NCBI RefSeq assembly: GCF_018100785.1
Contig: NZ_JAGJEC010000006.1
Coordinates: 28,061-92,060 of the forward strand
Length of the DNA stretch: 64,000 bases
DNA from: Maribacter sp. MMG018
GTDB lineage: Bacteria; Bacteroidota; Bacteroidia; Flavobacteriales; Flavobacteriaceae
Direction of reading: 5' to 3'
In this document: positions 17,356-25,494 of the stretch, piece by piece
Layout: the number at the start of each line of letters is the position of its first letter
How positions within the stretch are numbered: position 1 is the stretch's first letter
Position numbers and translations under genes: made by a program
The notes under the pieces: model-generated
Databases searched by the model: none
Told to the model about the DNA's origin: nothing
What the model saw: only the letters and a program-made list of their open reading frames with translations

Positions 17356-19192
17356 TAAAGAATATCTTAAAGGTTGTGCCTTTGCCTACTTCGCTTTCTA
17401 CTTCAATTTTTCCTCCCATTGCTTCTACCTGGTTCTTGGTAATATAAAGGCCAATACCTCTAGCGTTTTGATGGTGGTGGAACGTTTTATACATTCCAAA
17501 CAGTTTGTTTCCGTATTTTTTTAGATCTATACCCAGTCCGTTGTCTTGTATGGACAATATGGTAAAGTTACCTTCTTTTGTCAAATTTAGTATTAATTCC
17601 GGTCTTCTTTTGGGATGTTTGTATTTAATACCATTGGTGATGAAATTCATTAAGATACTGTCTAAATATGAAGGGACTGCTCTTAATATTTCGTCTTTTG
17701 ATATATTGTTGGTAATTCTTGCTTGGTTGGAATTGATTAAATCTGATAGGTTTTTCTTCACCAAGGTAATTCTTTCGTAAAGGTTTACGTTTTTGATCTC
17801 TAGGTTAACATTTGTGCTAATAGCGACCACTTCGTTTAAGTTGTCAATGGTTTCAAGAAGATTCTTGGATGCGCTATCTAGCATGTTCAGAATTTTCTGT
17901 TTTTCATCTTCGCACTCTTCATGATGTAAAAAATCCAATAGCATAGAAAAGTTAGCCGTGTGCGATCTTAGGTTGTGAGAAACTATATGTGCGAAGTTGA
18001 TCAGTTTTTTGTTCTGTAGAGAAGTAACATCTATAAGATTTCTAAGTTCTTTCTCTTTTTGTTTGATATTAGTAATGTCTAAGCTAATGCCGATTAGGCC
18101 ATTTGCGTTACCACTTTCATCGTAAAGTGGAATTTTTGAACTCAGAAATATTGTTTGTGTACCGTCTTTTTTGGTGCAGATCAATTCTTCTCCTAGGATG
18201 GGGGTAAGATTTGTCATTACCCTAATGTCCTGTTCGGTATATGCACGGGCAGTTTCCTCATCGTATAGGTCGTAATTGTTCTTGCCCAATAGGTCGGTTT
18301 CACTATCGACTTCAAAGAACTCACATTCCGCCTTGTTAACCAGAATTTTTCTAGAATTTATGTCTTTGACATAAACGTTTAGAGGAAGATTATCGACTAG
18401 GGTCCTTAAGAGTTTTTCGTTTTTTTTGGTCTCTAAATGAGCGATTATTTGGTCGTTGATATCTTGAAAGGTGCCACTGAAACCAACTAGTTCCCCTTTC
18501 TTGAATATGGCCTTTCCGGTGGTCAATACCCATTTGTCTTTACCGGTAGCTGTGGTTATTTGTAGTTTTTCACTCCATGGGGTTCCTTTTTCCGAAGCTT
18601 CGTAAAGAGCCATGGAGATAGCATTTCGGCTATACCCTTCTTTGTAAAATTTAATGGCCGAATCAATGTCCGGAATATAATCGATGGGTACTTCATGAAC
18701 TGCCTTGGTAATATCGCACCAACTTATCTTATTGGAGACAATGTCATATTCCCACCTACCTGTTTTAGAGCTTTTTGATTGCTGATTTAGTAGGTTTTTT
18801 GTTTTTTCGAGTTCTAGTTCGTTTTCAATGGATTCTGTTACATCGTTTATTTGGATGATGGCCCCAATAATATTTTCATTTAGATCGTACCAACATGTGT
18901 TAGACCATTCATACCATTTTTCTGTCTGGTTGGCATCAATATGTTTATGTACCCCTAAAGGTTTTGCTTGACCACAGAAACAGTCTTGTAGTACCTTTTT
19001 CCATTTATGGCTTACTTCTGGGAAAACATCGAATATGCTTTTCCCCAAGGTGTTATTATTGTCTTTTCCAAAAGTAATGGTCCATTTGTCCGAAGCATGA
19101 ACGATCTTAAATGTTCTATCAATAAAAACAGTTAAGGTAGGTAGTTGCTTTATTAGGTATGACGTTGGTTGGATTTGGGGGTCTTTCAACAT
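17342..19192 (-). CDS. PAS-domain sensor histidine kinase
   Basis: A soluble kinase of 616 aa with no membrane segment. Three PAS/PAC modules are visible at about residues 10-120, 135-255 and 262-380 (the third with VYVKDINSRKILVNKAE and GLIGISLDITNIK). The phosphorylated residue is His406 in SHNLRSH, the form seen in a widespread PAS-kinase family of Bacteroidota. The HATPase domain (about 500-616) has DNGLGIDLKKYG and GIGLYITKNQVEAMGGK. It is probably a cytoplasmic sensor of small molecules or redox state, but no cofactor-binding residue can be named. A good promoter sits just upstream. Confidence 0.92.
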   Translation of the reverse strand: MLKDPQIQPTSYLIKQLPTLTVFIDRTFKIVHASDKWTITFGKDNNNTLGKSIFDVFPEVSHKWKKVLQDCFCGQAKPLGVHKHIDANQTEKWYEWSNTCWYDLNENIIGAIIQINDVTESIENELELEKTKNLLNQQSKSSKTGRWEYDIVSNKISWCDITKAVHEVPIDYIPDIDSAIKFYKEGYSRNAISMALYEASEKGTPWSEKLQITTATGKDKWVLTTGKAIFKKGELVGFSGTFQDINDQIIAHLETKKNEKLLRTLVDNLPLNVYVKDINSRKILVNKAECEFFEVDSETDLLGKNNYDLYDEETARAYTEQDIRVMTNLTPILGEELICTKKDGTQTIFLSSKIPLYDESGNANGLIGISLDITNIKQKEKELRNLIDVTSLQNKKLINFAHIVSHNLRSHTANFSMLLDFLHHEECEDEKQKILNMLDSASKNLLETIDNLNEVVAISTNVNLEIKNVNLYERITLVKKNLSDLINSNQARITNNISKDEILRAVPSYLDSILMNFITNGIKYKHPKRRPELILNLTKEGNFTILSIQDNGLGIDLKKYGNKLFGMYKTFHHHQNARGIGLYITKNQVEAMGGKIEVESEVGKGTTFKIFFNEKI

Positions 19193-19719
19193 ATTGTTGT
19201 AATTTCTTACAAATATATCAGAGCTTTGTATTTAAGATCAATCTTTGTTGTGAACTGGCATATATTTGTGGTTTTGCAAATGTTTTGGTCGGTAAATGGT
19301 TATTGTTTGCCGTGTTTTGTATTAGCGGCAAAATGTTACAACCTTACTTCGTGCGTTTTTTTGGAATCTTCGGAGTGTCAATTTGATGGTCTTTTTTAGG
19401 GGATAAGGAATAAAAAAAACGAAGGTTTCTTTTTTGTTCTTTCTTTTGTCAAGACCAATATCGGACTTGTCGTTTACTATATTTACGACAGAGCAATTTG
19501 TATAGCTGTTCATCACCATCATTATCTTTTAGCCATTATTTTTGTTCAATTGCCTAGAAATCAATTTCATTGTGATTTCCGTAGATATTACATCTATAAA
19601 AAGAGCAATATCTTTACATAAAAGTAAGAATATTCTGTTATTTTTTCTACAAAAGAAGCGGTAATTTATTAGCAGATAGGTGTTGATAAATAGTAAAAAG
19701 AAGGCTACTTGGCACGGGT
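19193..19719. other. Intergenic region without a convincing gene
   Basis: 527 bp between coaD (minus, ending here) and the PAS kinase (minus, starting here). It holds the kinase promoter at its left end. Short frames exist on both strands but have no recognisable domain or start context. A 7-bp inverted repeat (TTTGCCG at 19306-19312, CGGCAAA at 19326-19332) with a 13-nt loop is the only secondary structure I noticed. No clear coaD terminator was found. Confidence 0.5.
19210..19241 (-). promoter_or_regulatory. Bacteroidota-type promoter of the PAS kinase/receiver operon
   Basis: Minus-strand TTG (19239-19241), a 21-bp spacer and TATATTTG (19210-19217) match the consensus; the leader to the kinase ATG would be about 13 nt. 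Confidence 0.5.
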
Positions 19720-20178
19720 TTAAGAAGTTATTCGCACCGAATCGGGTACTAGGCCGGTGTAATCCCCGCCGTTACGGATTACATCTCTTACAATAGATGA
19801 ACTTATATAGGATTTTCCTGAAGAGGTAAGCAAGAATACGGTTTCTATTTCCGACAGTTTACGGTTGGTGTGCGCAATGGCCTTTTCAAATTCGAAATCT
19901 GCCGGATTTCGCAATCCTCTTAATATATAATTTGCTTCAACCTTCTTGCAGAAATCGACCGTAAGACCTTCATAGGTAAGGACTTTTATTTTAGGTTCAT
20001 CGGCAAAAGCCTTTTTTATGAACGACATTCGTTCTTCCAGCGAAAACATGTATTTTTTTTGAGCGTTTTTTCCAATAGCGATTATGAGTTCGTCGAATAG
20101 TGTAATACCTCGCATGATAATATCATGATGGCCTAACGTAAGGGGGTCAAAAGAACCGGGAAAAATTGCACGTCTCAT
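19720..20178 (-). CDS. coaD: Pantetheine-phosphate adenylyltransferase
   Basis: Fourth step of coenzyme A synthesis (4'-phosphopantetheine plus ATP to dephospho-CoA). The nucleotidyltransferase motif GSFDPLTLGHHDII (T/HxGH type) starts the protein and ISSSIVRDVI (ISSTxxR type) lies near residue 130. LRGLRNPADFEFE is the conserved substrate loop. 152 aa is normal. It follows ddl by 31 nt in the same direction, so the two are likely cotranscribed. Confidence 0.97.
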   Translation of the reverse strand: MRRAIFPGSFDPLTLGHHDIIMRGITLFDELIIAIGKNAQKKYMFSLEERMSFIKKAFADEPKIKVLTYEGLTVDFCKKVEANYILRGLRNPADFEFEKAIAHTNRKLSEIETVFLLTSSGKSYISSSIVRDVIRNGGDYTGLVPDSVRITS

Positions 20179-20209
20179 AATAGTGGAAAATTATTTAAAG
20201 GTAGTTATT

Positions 20210-21184
20210 TTAATGAAGAACTTCGTTGATTGCATTTTCAAAAAGGCGGGGAAGGTCTATACCGGCTTCCATTGCTTGTTTGGGCAGTATGCTCTCGGCC
20301 GTTAATCCAGGGGTTGTATTTACCTCTATTAGATGGGGGTCGTCACCGATGAAAATAAATTCACTTCTAGAAAATCCTTTTAATTTAAGAACAGTATAAA
20401 TTTTTTCTGCTAGGGCAGAGACATTTTGTTCTTGGGTCTTGGAAATTCTTGCCGGTGTTATCTCTTGTGATTTACCTTCATATTTTGCTTCGTAATCAAA
20501 AAAGTCGTTTTCAGAAACAATTTCCGTGATGGGTAAAACTTTTGTTTTTCCTTCAAAAGTAATAACACCTACAGATACCTCGATACCATCCAAAAAACCT
20601 TCGATAATAATCTCGTCGTCTTCTTTAAAAGCGATGTCTATTGCTTTTTGCAGTTCTTCTTGCTTGTAGACTTTAGAAATACCATAGCTACTACCAGCTT
20701 TGTTCGCTTTTACAAAACAGGGCAACTGTACCGTATCTATAATATCCTGTTCATTTATTTCATCGCCCTTGTTAAGGTAATATGAAGGGGCAGATTTAAC
20801 ACCGTAGGGCTTTAGTACACTTAATAGATCTCTTTTGTTAAAGGTAAGTGCCGACTGATAAAAATCGGATGAAGTATGTGGTATTTTCAATAATTCAAAA
20901 TACGCCTGCATTTGACCATCTTCTCCGGGCGTGCCGTGGATTGCATTAAAAACACAATCAAATGATATTTTTTTATTGTTGATCTCTACAGAAAAGTCAT
21001 GTTTGTTAATAGGGGTTTCTTCCCCTTTTTCATTTACATAGACCCATTTTTCCTTGAATATATGTACAGGGTACAAATCAAATTTATCCTTATCTAAATT
21101 ATGGTACACTACCATACCACTATTTAGCGATATTTTATACTCGCTAGAATAGCCACCCATTATAATCGCTATCTTTTTCTTCAT
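20210..21184 (-). CDS. ddl: D-alanine--D-alanine ligase
   Basis: ATP-grasp enzyme making D-Ala-D-Ala for peptidoglycan. The protein starts MKKKIAIIMGGYSSEYKISL, with the family's N-terminal GGxSxE motif; NAIHGTPGEDG, CFVKANKAGSSYGISKV and the C-terminal LIEVNTTPGLTAESILPKQ with the metal-binding EVN are clear. I use the ATG at 21184; the frame continues to 21232 but the added 16 residues are not conserved-looking. A near-consensus -7 box (CATCTTTG, 21213-21220 on the minus strand, one mismatch) and CAAA at 21237 suggest a promoter about 29 nt upstream. Confidence 0.96.
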   Translation of the reverse strand: MKKKIAIIMGGYSSEYKISLNSGMVVYHNLDKDKFDLYPVHIFKEKWVYVNEKGEETPINKHDFSVEINNKKISFDCVFNAIHGTPGEDGQMQAYFELLKIPHTSSDFYQSALTFNKRDLLSVLKPYGVKSAPSYYLNKGDEINEQDIIDTVQLPCFVKANKAGSSYGISKVYKQEELQKAIDIAFKEDDEIIIEGFLDGIEVSVGVITFEGKTKVLPITEIVSENDFFDYEAKYEGKSQEITPARISKTQEQNVSALAEKIYTVLKLKGFSRSEFIFIGDDPHLIEVNTTPGLTAESILPKQAMEAGIDLPRLFENAINEVLH

Positions 21185-21310
21185 CGGGAATAGAAAAAAG
21201 TTGTTAAAGATGCAAAGATGTGTTATTCCCATTAAACAAAAAAGGAAGTATTGTTTAACCTGATGATATTTGTAAAAGAATATCCGCTAACATTTAAAAA
21301 TGAGGTTTAA

Positions 21311-21337
21311 TTGGTAAATAGGCATTTATTATATTTG
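21311..21337 (+). promoter_or_regulatory. Candidate promoter of the PASTA-rluD operon
   Basis: TATATTTG (21330-21337) matches TAnnTTTG exactly and lies 18 nt before the start codon; a TTG at 21311-21313 is 16 bp upstream, slightly short of the usual spacing. Confidence 0.45.
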
Positions 21338-21355
21338 TACGATTAAAAACACCAA

Positions 21356-21943
21356 ATGAGGAATTTCTTAAGTTTTTTAAAGAGTAAAACATTTCTAATT
21401 CAGTTAGGGCTTGCATTCGTAGTCTTATTGTTGTTGGTGTTCTTTACAATGAGGTGGCTAAATAGTACCACGAATCATGGAGAATTTGTGGAGGTGCCCG
21501 ACTTTTCCAAACTTTCCGTTATGGAAATGCGTCAATCTGTAGAAAAGACAGGGTTGCGTTATGAAGTGGTGGATTCTGCAAATTACAACCCCGATTATCC
21601 AAAGTTTTCCATCATTGAGCAAAACCCTTCGGCCGGTACGAAGGTCAAAACAAATAGGAAAATATATTTTACCGTAAACCCGTCGGGATACAAGAAAGTT
21701 ACCGTTCCCAATATAATACAGGTGACCAAAAGAAACGCTTCCTCTATGTTAAAGGCAGTGGGGCTAGATGTTCAAAGGGTTACCTATATAGACCAATTAG
21801 GTAAAGATATGGTCTATTATATCAAGTACAAAGGAAAAGATATTAAGCCAGGGGACAAGCTACCAAAAACCTCGAAAATTGAATTGATATGCGGTAACGG
21901 CAATATTACTGACGGCGCTAGAATTCAGTCCGATTCTGAATAA
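21356..21943 (+). CDS. PASTA domain protein
   Basis: A 195-aa membrane-anchored protein: a short cytoplasmic start, one TM helix (about 13-33), then a PASTA domain (EVPDFSKLSVMEMRQSVEKT..., ending FTVNPSG) and a second one (VTVPNIIQVTKRNASSMLKAVGL...). PASTA domains bind peptidoglycan fragments or beta-lactams in PknB and PBPs; here there is no kinase or transpeptidase domain. Placed outside the membrane and divergent from ddl, it fits the cell-wall context. It ends 2 nt before rluD, with which it forms an operon. Confidence 0.9.
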   Translation: MRNFLSFLKSKTFLIQLGLAFVVLLLLVFFTMRWLNSTTNHGEFVEVPDFSKLSVMEMRQSVEKTGLRYEVVDSANYNPDYPKFSIIEQNPSAGTKVKTNRKIYFTVNPSGYKKVTVPNIIQVTKRNASSMLKAVGLDVQRVTYIDQLGKDMVYYIKYKGKDIKPGDKLPKTSKIELICGNGNITDGARIQSDSE

Positions 21944-21945
21944 AT

Positions 21946-22974
21946 ATGACATCTACTTTAAATCCGGAACCCGAAGACAACGACCTTTTTGAGCACCATA
22001 GATTTGTGGCTTCAAAAGGGCAAGAACCATTAAGGGTCGATAAATTCTTGATGAATTTTATTGAGAACGCTACAAGGAACAAAATTCAGCAAGCGGCTAA
22101 GGAAGGACATGTTTGGGTAAACGATACCATCGTAAAATCGAACTATAAGGTAAAGGCCGGAGATGAGGTGAAAGTGCTGTTCGAGCACCCACCACATGAG
22201 TATTTGTTGGTGCCAGAGGATATTCCCATAGATGTGGTCTATGAGGATGATGTTCTTTTGGTGGTCAATAAACCTGCAGGTATGGTAGTGCACCCTGGCC
22301 ATGGCAACTATTCTGGTACGCTGATAAATGCATTGATATACCATTTTGAGAATTTACCGGCCAATAGTAATGAGCGTCCAGGTTTGGTCCATAGAATAGA
22401 TAAGGATACTTCGGGGCTTTTGGTCATAGCGAAGACAGAGGCCGCCATGACCCATTTGGCAAAGCAGTTCTTCGACAAAACCTCGCAAAGAGAATATATT
22501 GCCCTAGTTTGGGGCAATATGGAAGATGATGAGGGTACCATAGAAGGTAATGTGGGCAGAAATCCTAAAAATAGGCTTCAAATGCATGTTTTTCCAGAAG
22601 GGGAAGAAGGCAAAGAGGCGGTTACCCATTACAAGGTGCTAGAAAGGTTAGGTTATGTAACTTTGGTTTCCTGTAGACTAGAAACCGGTAGAACCCATCA
22701 AATAAGGGTGCACATGAAATACATTGGGCATACCTTGTTCAATGATGAGCGCTATGGAGGGGACAAAATTTTAAAGGGTACCACTTTTACCAAGTACAAG
22801 CAGTTTGTAGAAAACGCGTTTAAAGTTCTGCCAAGACAGGCATTACATGCCAAAACACTCGGTTTTGTGCATCCTGTTACGGGAAAGCAGATGTATTTTG
22901 ATTCCGAAATACCCGAAGACATGCGATTATGCATAGATAAGTGGAGAAACTACAGTAAGAATAGTATAGAATAG
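21946..22974 (+). CDS. rluD: Ribosomal large subunit pseudouridine synthase, RluA/RluD family
   Basis: Isomerises uridines in 23S rRNA to pseudouridine. An N-terminal S4 RNA-binding domain (about 30-95, RNKIQQAAKEGHVWVN) is followed by the catalytic domain with HRIDKDTSGLLV, in which Asp152 is the nucleophile, and the GRTHQIRVHM block. 342 aa and the S4 domain favour the RluD type; which uridines are modified cannot be read from sequence. It follows the PASTA gene after 2 nt. A 15-bp near-perfect palindrome (GATATTGTCAATATC) overlaps its stop codon region. Confidence 0.93.
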   Translation: MTSTLNPEPEDNDLFEHHRFVASKGQEPLRVDKFLMNFIENATRNKIQQAAKEGHVWVNDTIVKSNYKVKAGDEVKVLFEHPPHEYLLVPEDIPIDVVYEDDVLLVVNKPAGMVVHPGHGNYSGTLINALIYHFENLPANSNERPGLVHRIDKDTSGLLVIAKTEAAMTHLAKQFFDKTSQREYIALVWGNMEDDEGTIEGNVGRNPKNRLQMHVFPEGEEGKEAVTHYKVLERLGYVTLVSCRLETGRTHQIRVHMKYIGHTLFNDERYGGDKILKGTTFTKYKQFVENAFKVLPRQALHAKTLGFVHPVTGKQMYFDSEIPEDMRLCIDKWRNYSKNSIE

Positions 22975-23123
22975 ATATTGTCAATATCGCTATCATAACT
23001 CTTTTTGAACATCAATAGCTTTTACCTGAAAACCTAATTATTTTTGAGGTACGAATAGTTGAATGTTTTTTTATCTATTTGCAAAGAAGATTATCTTTAA
23101 ACAGGTTTAAAATTGAATTTCCG

Positions 23124-23885
23124 ATGAAAATTGTAATATCGCCCGCCAAATCGTTAGATTTTGAGAGTAATTTACCGACTCAAAAATTTTCTCAACCCGT
23201 ATTTCTGGAAGAGGCCCAAAAACTTAATAAAGTATTGGCCAAGAAAAAACCAAAGGCCCTTTCTGAGCTTATGTCCATTTCCGATAATTTAGCTCAGTTG
23301 AACTGGGAAAGGAATCAAAATTTCTCAACACCGTTTACCCCAGAAAATGCAAGACCTGCAGTGTATGCATTTAACGGGGATGTATACCAAGGTTTGGATG
23401 CCTATACCATTAAAGAGTCGCAATTAGAAGATTTACAAAATACCCTGCGTATCCTATCTGGTCTTTATGGTGTTTTAAAACCATTGGACCTGATGCAACC
23501 TTACCGTTTGGAAATGGGGACTTCTTTAAAGGTTGGAAGAAAGAAAAACCTATATGAGTTCTGGAAAAATACACTTACCGATTACCTGAACAGCGAACTC
23601 GAGGATGATGAGCTATTCGTTAATTTGGCGAGTAATGAATATTTTGGCGCCATTGATGCTAAAAACTTGAAAGTGCCTGTTATTGCCCCTGTTTTCAAGG
23701 ATTGGAAAAATGATAAACTGAAAGTAATCAGTTTTTACGCTAAAAAGGCAAGAGGCTCAATGGTGCGCTATATTTTAGATAATAAGGCGAAAAGTTTAGA
23801 CGATATTAGAGGATTTAATTTAGACGGATACCAATTTAGTGCCGAGCATACCTTAAAAGAAAACCAACCTGTATTTGTTAGGTAA
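23124..23885 (+). CDS. yaaA: Peroxide stress protein YaaA (DUF328/UPF0246)
   Basis: A 253-aa YaaA homologue, starting [15 protein letters not shown], the conserved opening of the family; [39 protein letters not shown] and [14 protein letters not shown] are other family blocks. In E. coli YaaA lowers free iron and DNA damage during peroxide stress and belongs to a DNA-binding fold. I use the ATG at 23124, since the frame upstream of it (to 23079) encodes residues not seen in the family. It is a lone gene without a clear promoter or terminator. Confidence 0.95.
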   Translation: MKIVISPAKSLDFESNLPTQKFSQPVFLEEAQKLNKVLAKKKPKALSELMSISDNLAQLNWERNQNFSTPFTPENARPAVYAFNGDVYQGLDAYTIKESQLEDLQNTLRILSGLYGVLKPLDLMQPYRLEMGTSLKVGRKKNLYEFWKNTLTDYLNSELEDDELFVNLASNEYFGAIDAKNLKVPVIAPVFKDWKNDKLKVISFYAKKARGSMVRYILDNKAKSLDDIRGFNLDGYQFSAEHTLKENQPVFVR

Positions 23886-23940
23886 AATATAATGTCCAAG
23901 ATTTCGTTCTGTTAGTATAATTATATATGTTAATAATACT

Positions 23941-24306
23941 ATGAAAAGGTTCTTGGCGATATTGGTACTGTTTGTTGCGGTGGTTTCTTCATGTACAGAT
24001 AGGGATGATGAGGTAGATTTGGTAAATATTCGTATTAAGAACGATACCGATTTCTCGTTTACCGAAGTAAGAATCATAGAAAAAGACACAGTATATGAAA
24101 ATATACCCGCGGGCGAATTCTCCGATTATTATGAATTTGAGAGTGCCGCCGAAGAGATGCAACTAAGCATTGTAACAGATTCTACCACCTACAATTATTC
24201 GCCGAGCCAAGCGGTAATAGATTCTTTACCTATCGGTTTTTATACCTACGAGTTGGCAATTGATGAGGAAAATCAGATAGATTTCAACTTTAGAATAGAC
24301 TATTGA
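23941..24306 (+). CDS. Small hypothetical lipoprotein
   Basis: A 121-aa protein with a lipoprotein signal (MKRFLAILVLFVAVVSSC, lipobox Cys18) and an acidic linker (TDRDDEVDL). The mature part is predicted beta-rich (VNIRIKNDTDFSFTEVRI..., SIVTDSTTYNYSP, YTYELAIDEENQIDFNF) and I do not recognise a family. Aspartate after Cys is absent (Thr at +2), so sorting to the outer membrane is possible. Its stop is 1 nt from the stop of the convergent THX gene. Confidence 0.75.
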   Translation: MKRFLAILVLFVAVVSSCTDRDDEVDLVNIRIKNDTDFSFTEVRIIEKDTVYENIPAGEFSDYYEFESAAEEMQLSIVTDSTTYNYSPSQAVIDSLPIGFYTYELAIDEENQIDFNFRIDY

Positions 24307-24307
24307 T

Positions 24308-24436
24308 CTATTTTTTCTTGCTTATTTTTATTTTTTCTTCGATAGTTGGTCTTCTTTTTATTTTTTTAGGTCGTCTGGCACCATAAGAATTATTGGCTAT
24401 TTTACCTCGTTTTGATTTTTTGTCCCCTTTTCCCAT
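24308..24436 (-). CDS. Small ribosomal subunit protein bTHX
   Basis: A 42-residue, highly basic protein starting MGKGDKKSKRGKIANNSYGA and continuing RRPKKIKRRPTIEEKIKI. The MGKGDKKxxRGKI opening with a following SYG and Arg/Pro/Lys tail is the signature of the THX family, known from the Thermus 30S subunit, where the peptide sits in the head, and found as a slightly longer form in Bacteroidota. It lies in what would otherwise look like an intergenic gap, convergent with the small lipoprotein gene (1-nt gap). No promoter motif was found upstream. Family recognition is from memory of its N-terminal motif. Confidence 0.8.
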   Translation of the reverse strand: MGKGDKKSKRGKIANNSYGARRPKKIKRRPTIEEKIKISKKK

Positions 24437-24532
24437 AATCGTGCTGTTTTTAATAATCTTAAAGTTAATAAATTAGACGAAAAATAACTATTTGATTATC
24501 TTATAGTCTTGTCAATATAAAGAATAGTCGAT

Positions 24533-25192
24533 TTGTTCGTACATACACATCCTTATGAGCCTTTCTTGTTTAAAGGGGCCACAAAACTTATAGTAGGTAC
24601 CTTACCGCCCCCAAGGTTTACCACGGGAGATTTAAAAGAAGGGGATGTAGATTTTTGTTATGGTAGTAGAGATGGCCAATTATGGCCTATACTGAATAAT
24701 ATCTTTGATTTAAAGCTGCCTTTTGAGACCACTCAGGAAGCCATAGAGAAACGTAAGTCTTTTTTGGTAAAACGTAAAATCGGAATATGTGATATCGTTG
24801 CTTCCGCGGTACGGCACAAAGTGGATGCCTCCGATTTGGGAATGCAAGATATTAAATTAAGAAACCTGTTGGTATACCTAGAAAAATATCTGAATATAGA
24901 AACCCTATTGTTTACCGGAGGCAATAGCAAAAACGGCCCGGAATATTTATTTAGAAAACACTTAAAGGCAAACAATGTCGTTCTTGAAAAACTGTCCGAT
25001 GTGGTACCTAGGATCCATAGGTTTGTTCATCCTAGAACAGAAAGGGAAATTCGTACGATATCTTTGATAGCGCCTTCTGGGGCAGCCAATAGGGCCGTAG
25101 GTAGCCTAGCGTCATATAAAAGGTTGAAGGCCGAAGATCCATCGTTCAACACATTAGATTTCAGGATTATGCAGTACAGGAAATTCTTTTGA
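24533..25192 (+). CDS. Uracil-DNA glycosylase superfamily protein
   Basis: A 219-aa protein with the opening HPYEPFLFKGATKLIVGTLPPPRF, which matches the Bacteroidota branch annotated as uracil-DNA glycosylase family (GTxPPP replaces the usual GxxPG motif 1). The FCYGSRDGQLWPIL block and a C-terminal LIAPSGAANRAVGS, resembling the SPS/A motif 2 region, support the UDG fold. The usual water-activating Asp or Asn cannot be assigned, so glycosylase activity is uncertain. The start is TTG at 24533; no in-frame ATG precedes the conserved HTHPYEP block. A strong terminator follows. Confidence 0.75.
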   Translation: MFVHTHPYEPFLFKGATKLIVGTLPPPRFTTGDLKEGDVDFCYGSRDGQLWPILNNIFDLKLPFETTQEAIEKRKSFLVKRKIGICDIVASAVRHKVDASDLGMQDIKLRNLLVYLEKYLNIETLLFTGGNSKNGPEYLFRKHLKANNVVLEKLSDVVPRIHRFVHPRTEREIRTISLIAPSGAANRAVGSLASYKRLKAEDPSFNTLDFRIMQYRKFF

Positions 25193-25229
25193 GTTTTATG
25201 CTTTTTTGTGACACCATTTCTACAAACTA

Positions 25230-25263
25230 AAAAGAGTCTCGCTTTTGGCAAGACTCTTTTACG
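25230..25263 (+). terminator. Intrinsic terminator after the UDG-like gene
   Basis: Ten-bp perfect stem (AAAAGAGTCT 25230-25239 / AGACTCTTTT 25251-25260) ending in a T run, 38 nt after the stop codon. Confidence 0.85.
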
Positions 25264-25421
25264 AGAACACTATATGAAAATGAAAAAAATTATTTACTTA
25301 ACTACAAGGTAAAACTAAGTCGGTTTTGTAGAATAGTTGAATTATTGTTGTCAAAACTGTTGTTTTTGTGGTAAAGGAAATCTATTTTGTTATTTAAGAA
25401 TATTCGTGCCCATGATTACTC

Positions 25422-25445
25422 TAGAATATCGATATTTATATTCTA
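25422..25445. promoter_or_regulatory. Dyad TAGAATA-N10-TATTCTA upstream of ppc
   Basis: Perfect 7-bp arms (25422-25428 and 25439-25445; 8 bp if the inner T/A is counted) 49 nt before the ppc start. An identical dyad with the same 10-bp spacing lies upstream of the convergent M20 gene, suggesting an operator for a dimeric regulator. Confidence 0.4.
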
Positions 25446-25494
25446 AAATGAGATTCCATGAATGTCTAAACAATAGAAAAATAACGAACGTTAT

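Larger units (their letters stand above)
25193..25494. other. Intergenic region upstream of ppc
   Basis: 302 bp containing the terminator of the UDG-like gene and, 49 nt before ppc, the dyad TAGAATA-N10-TATTCTA. No exact TAnnTTTG element was found; several TATTTTG near-matches occur. No small gene is apparent. Confidence 0.5.

Noticed and set aside
22974..22988. Palindrome GATATTGTCAATATC at the rluD stop
   Set aside because: A single-base centre and AT-rich arms with no following T run; neither a terminator nor a supported operator.
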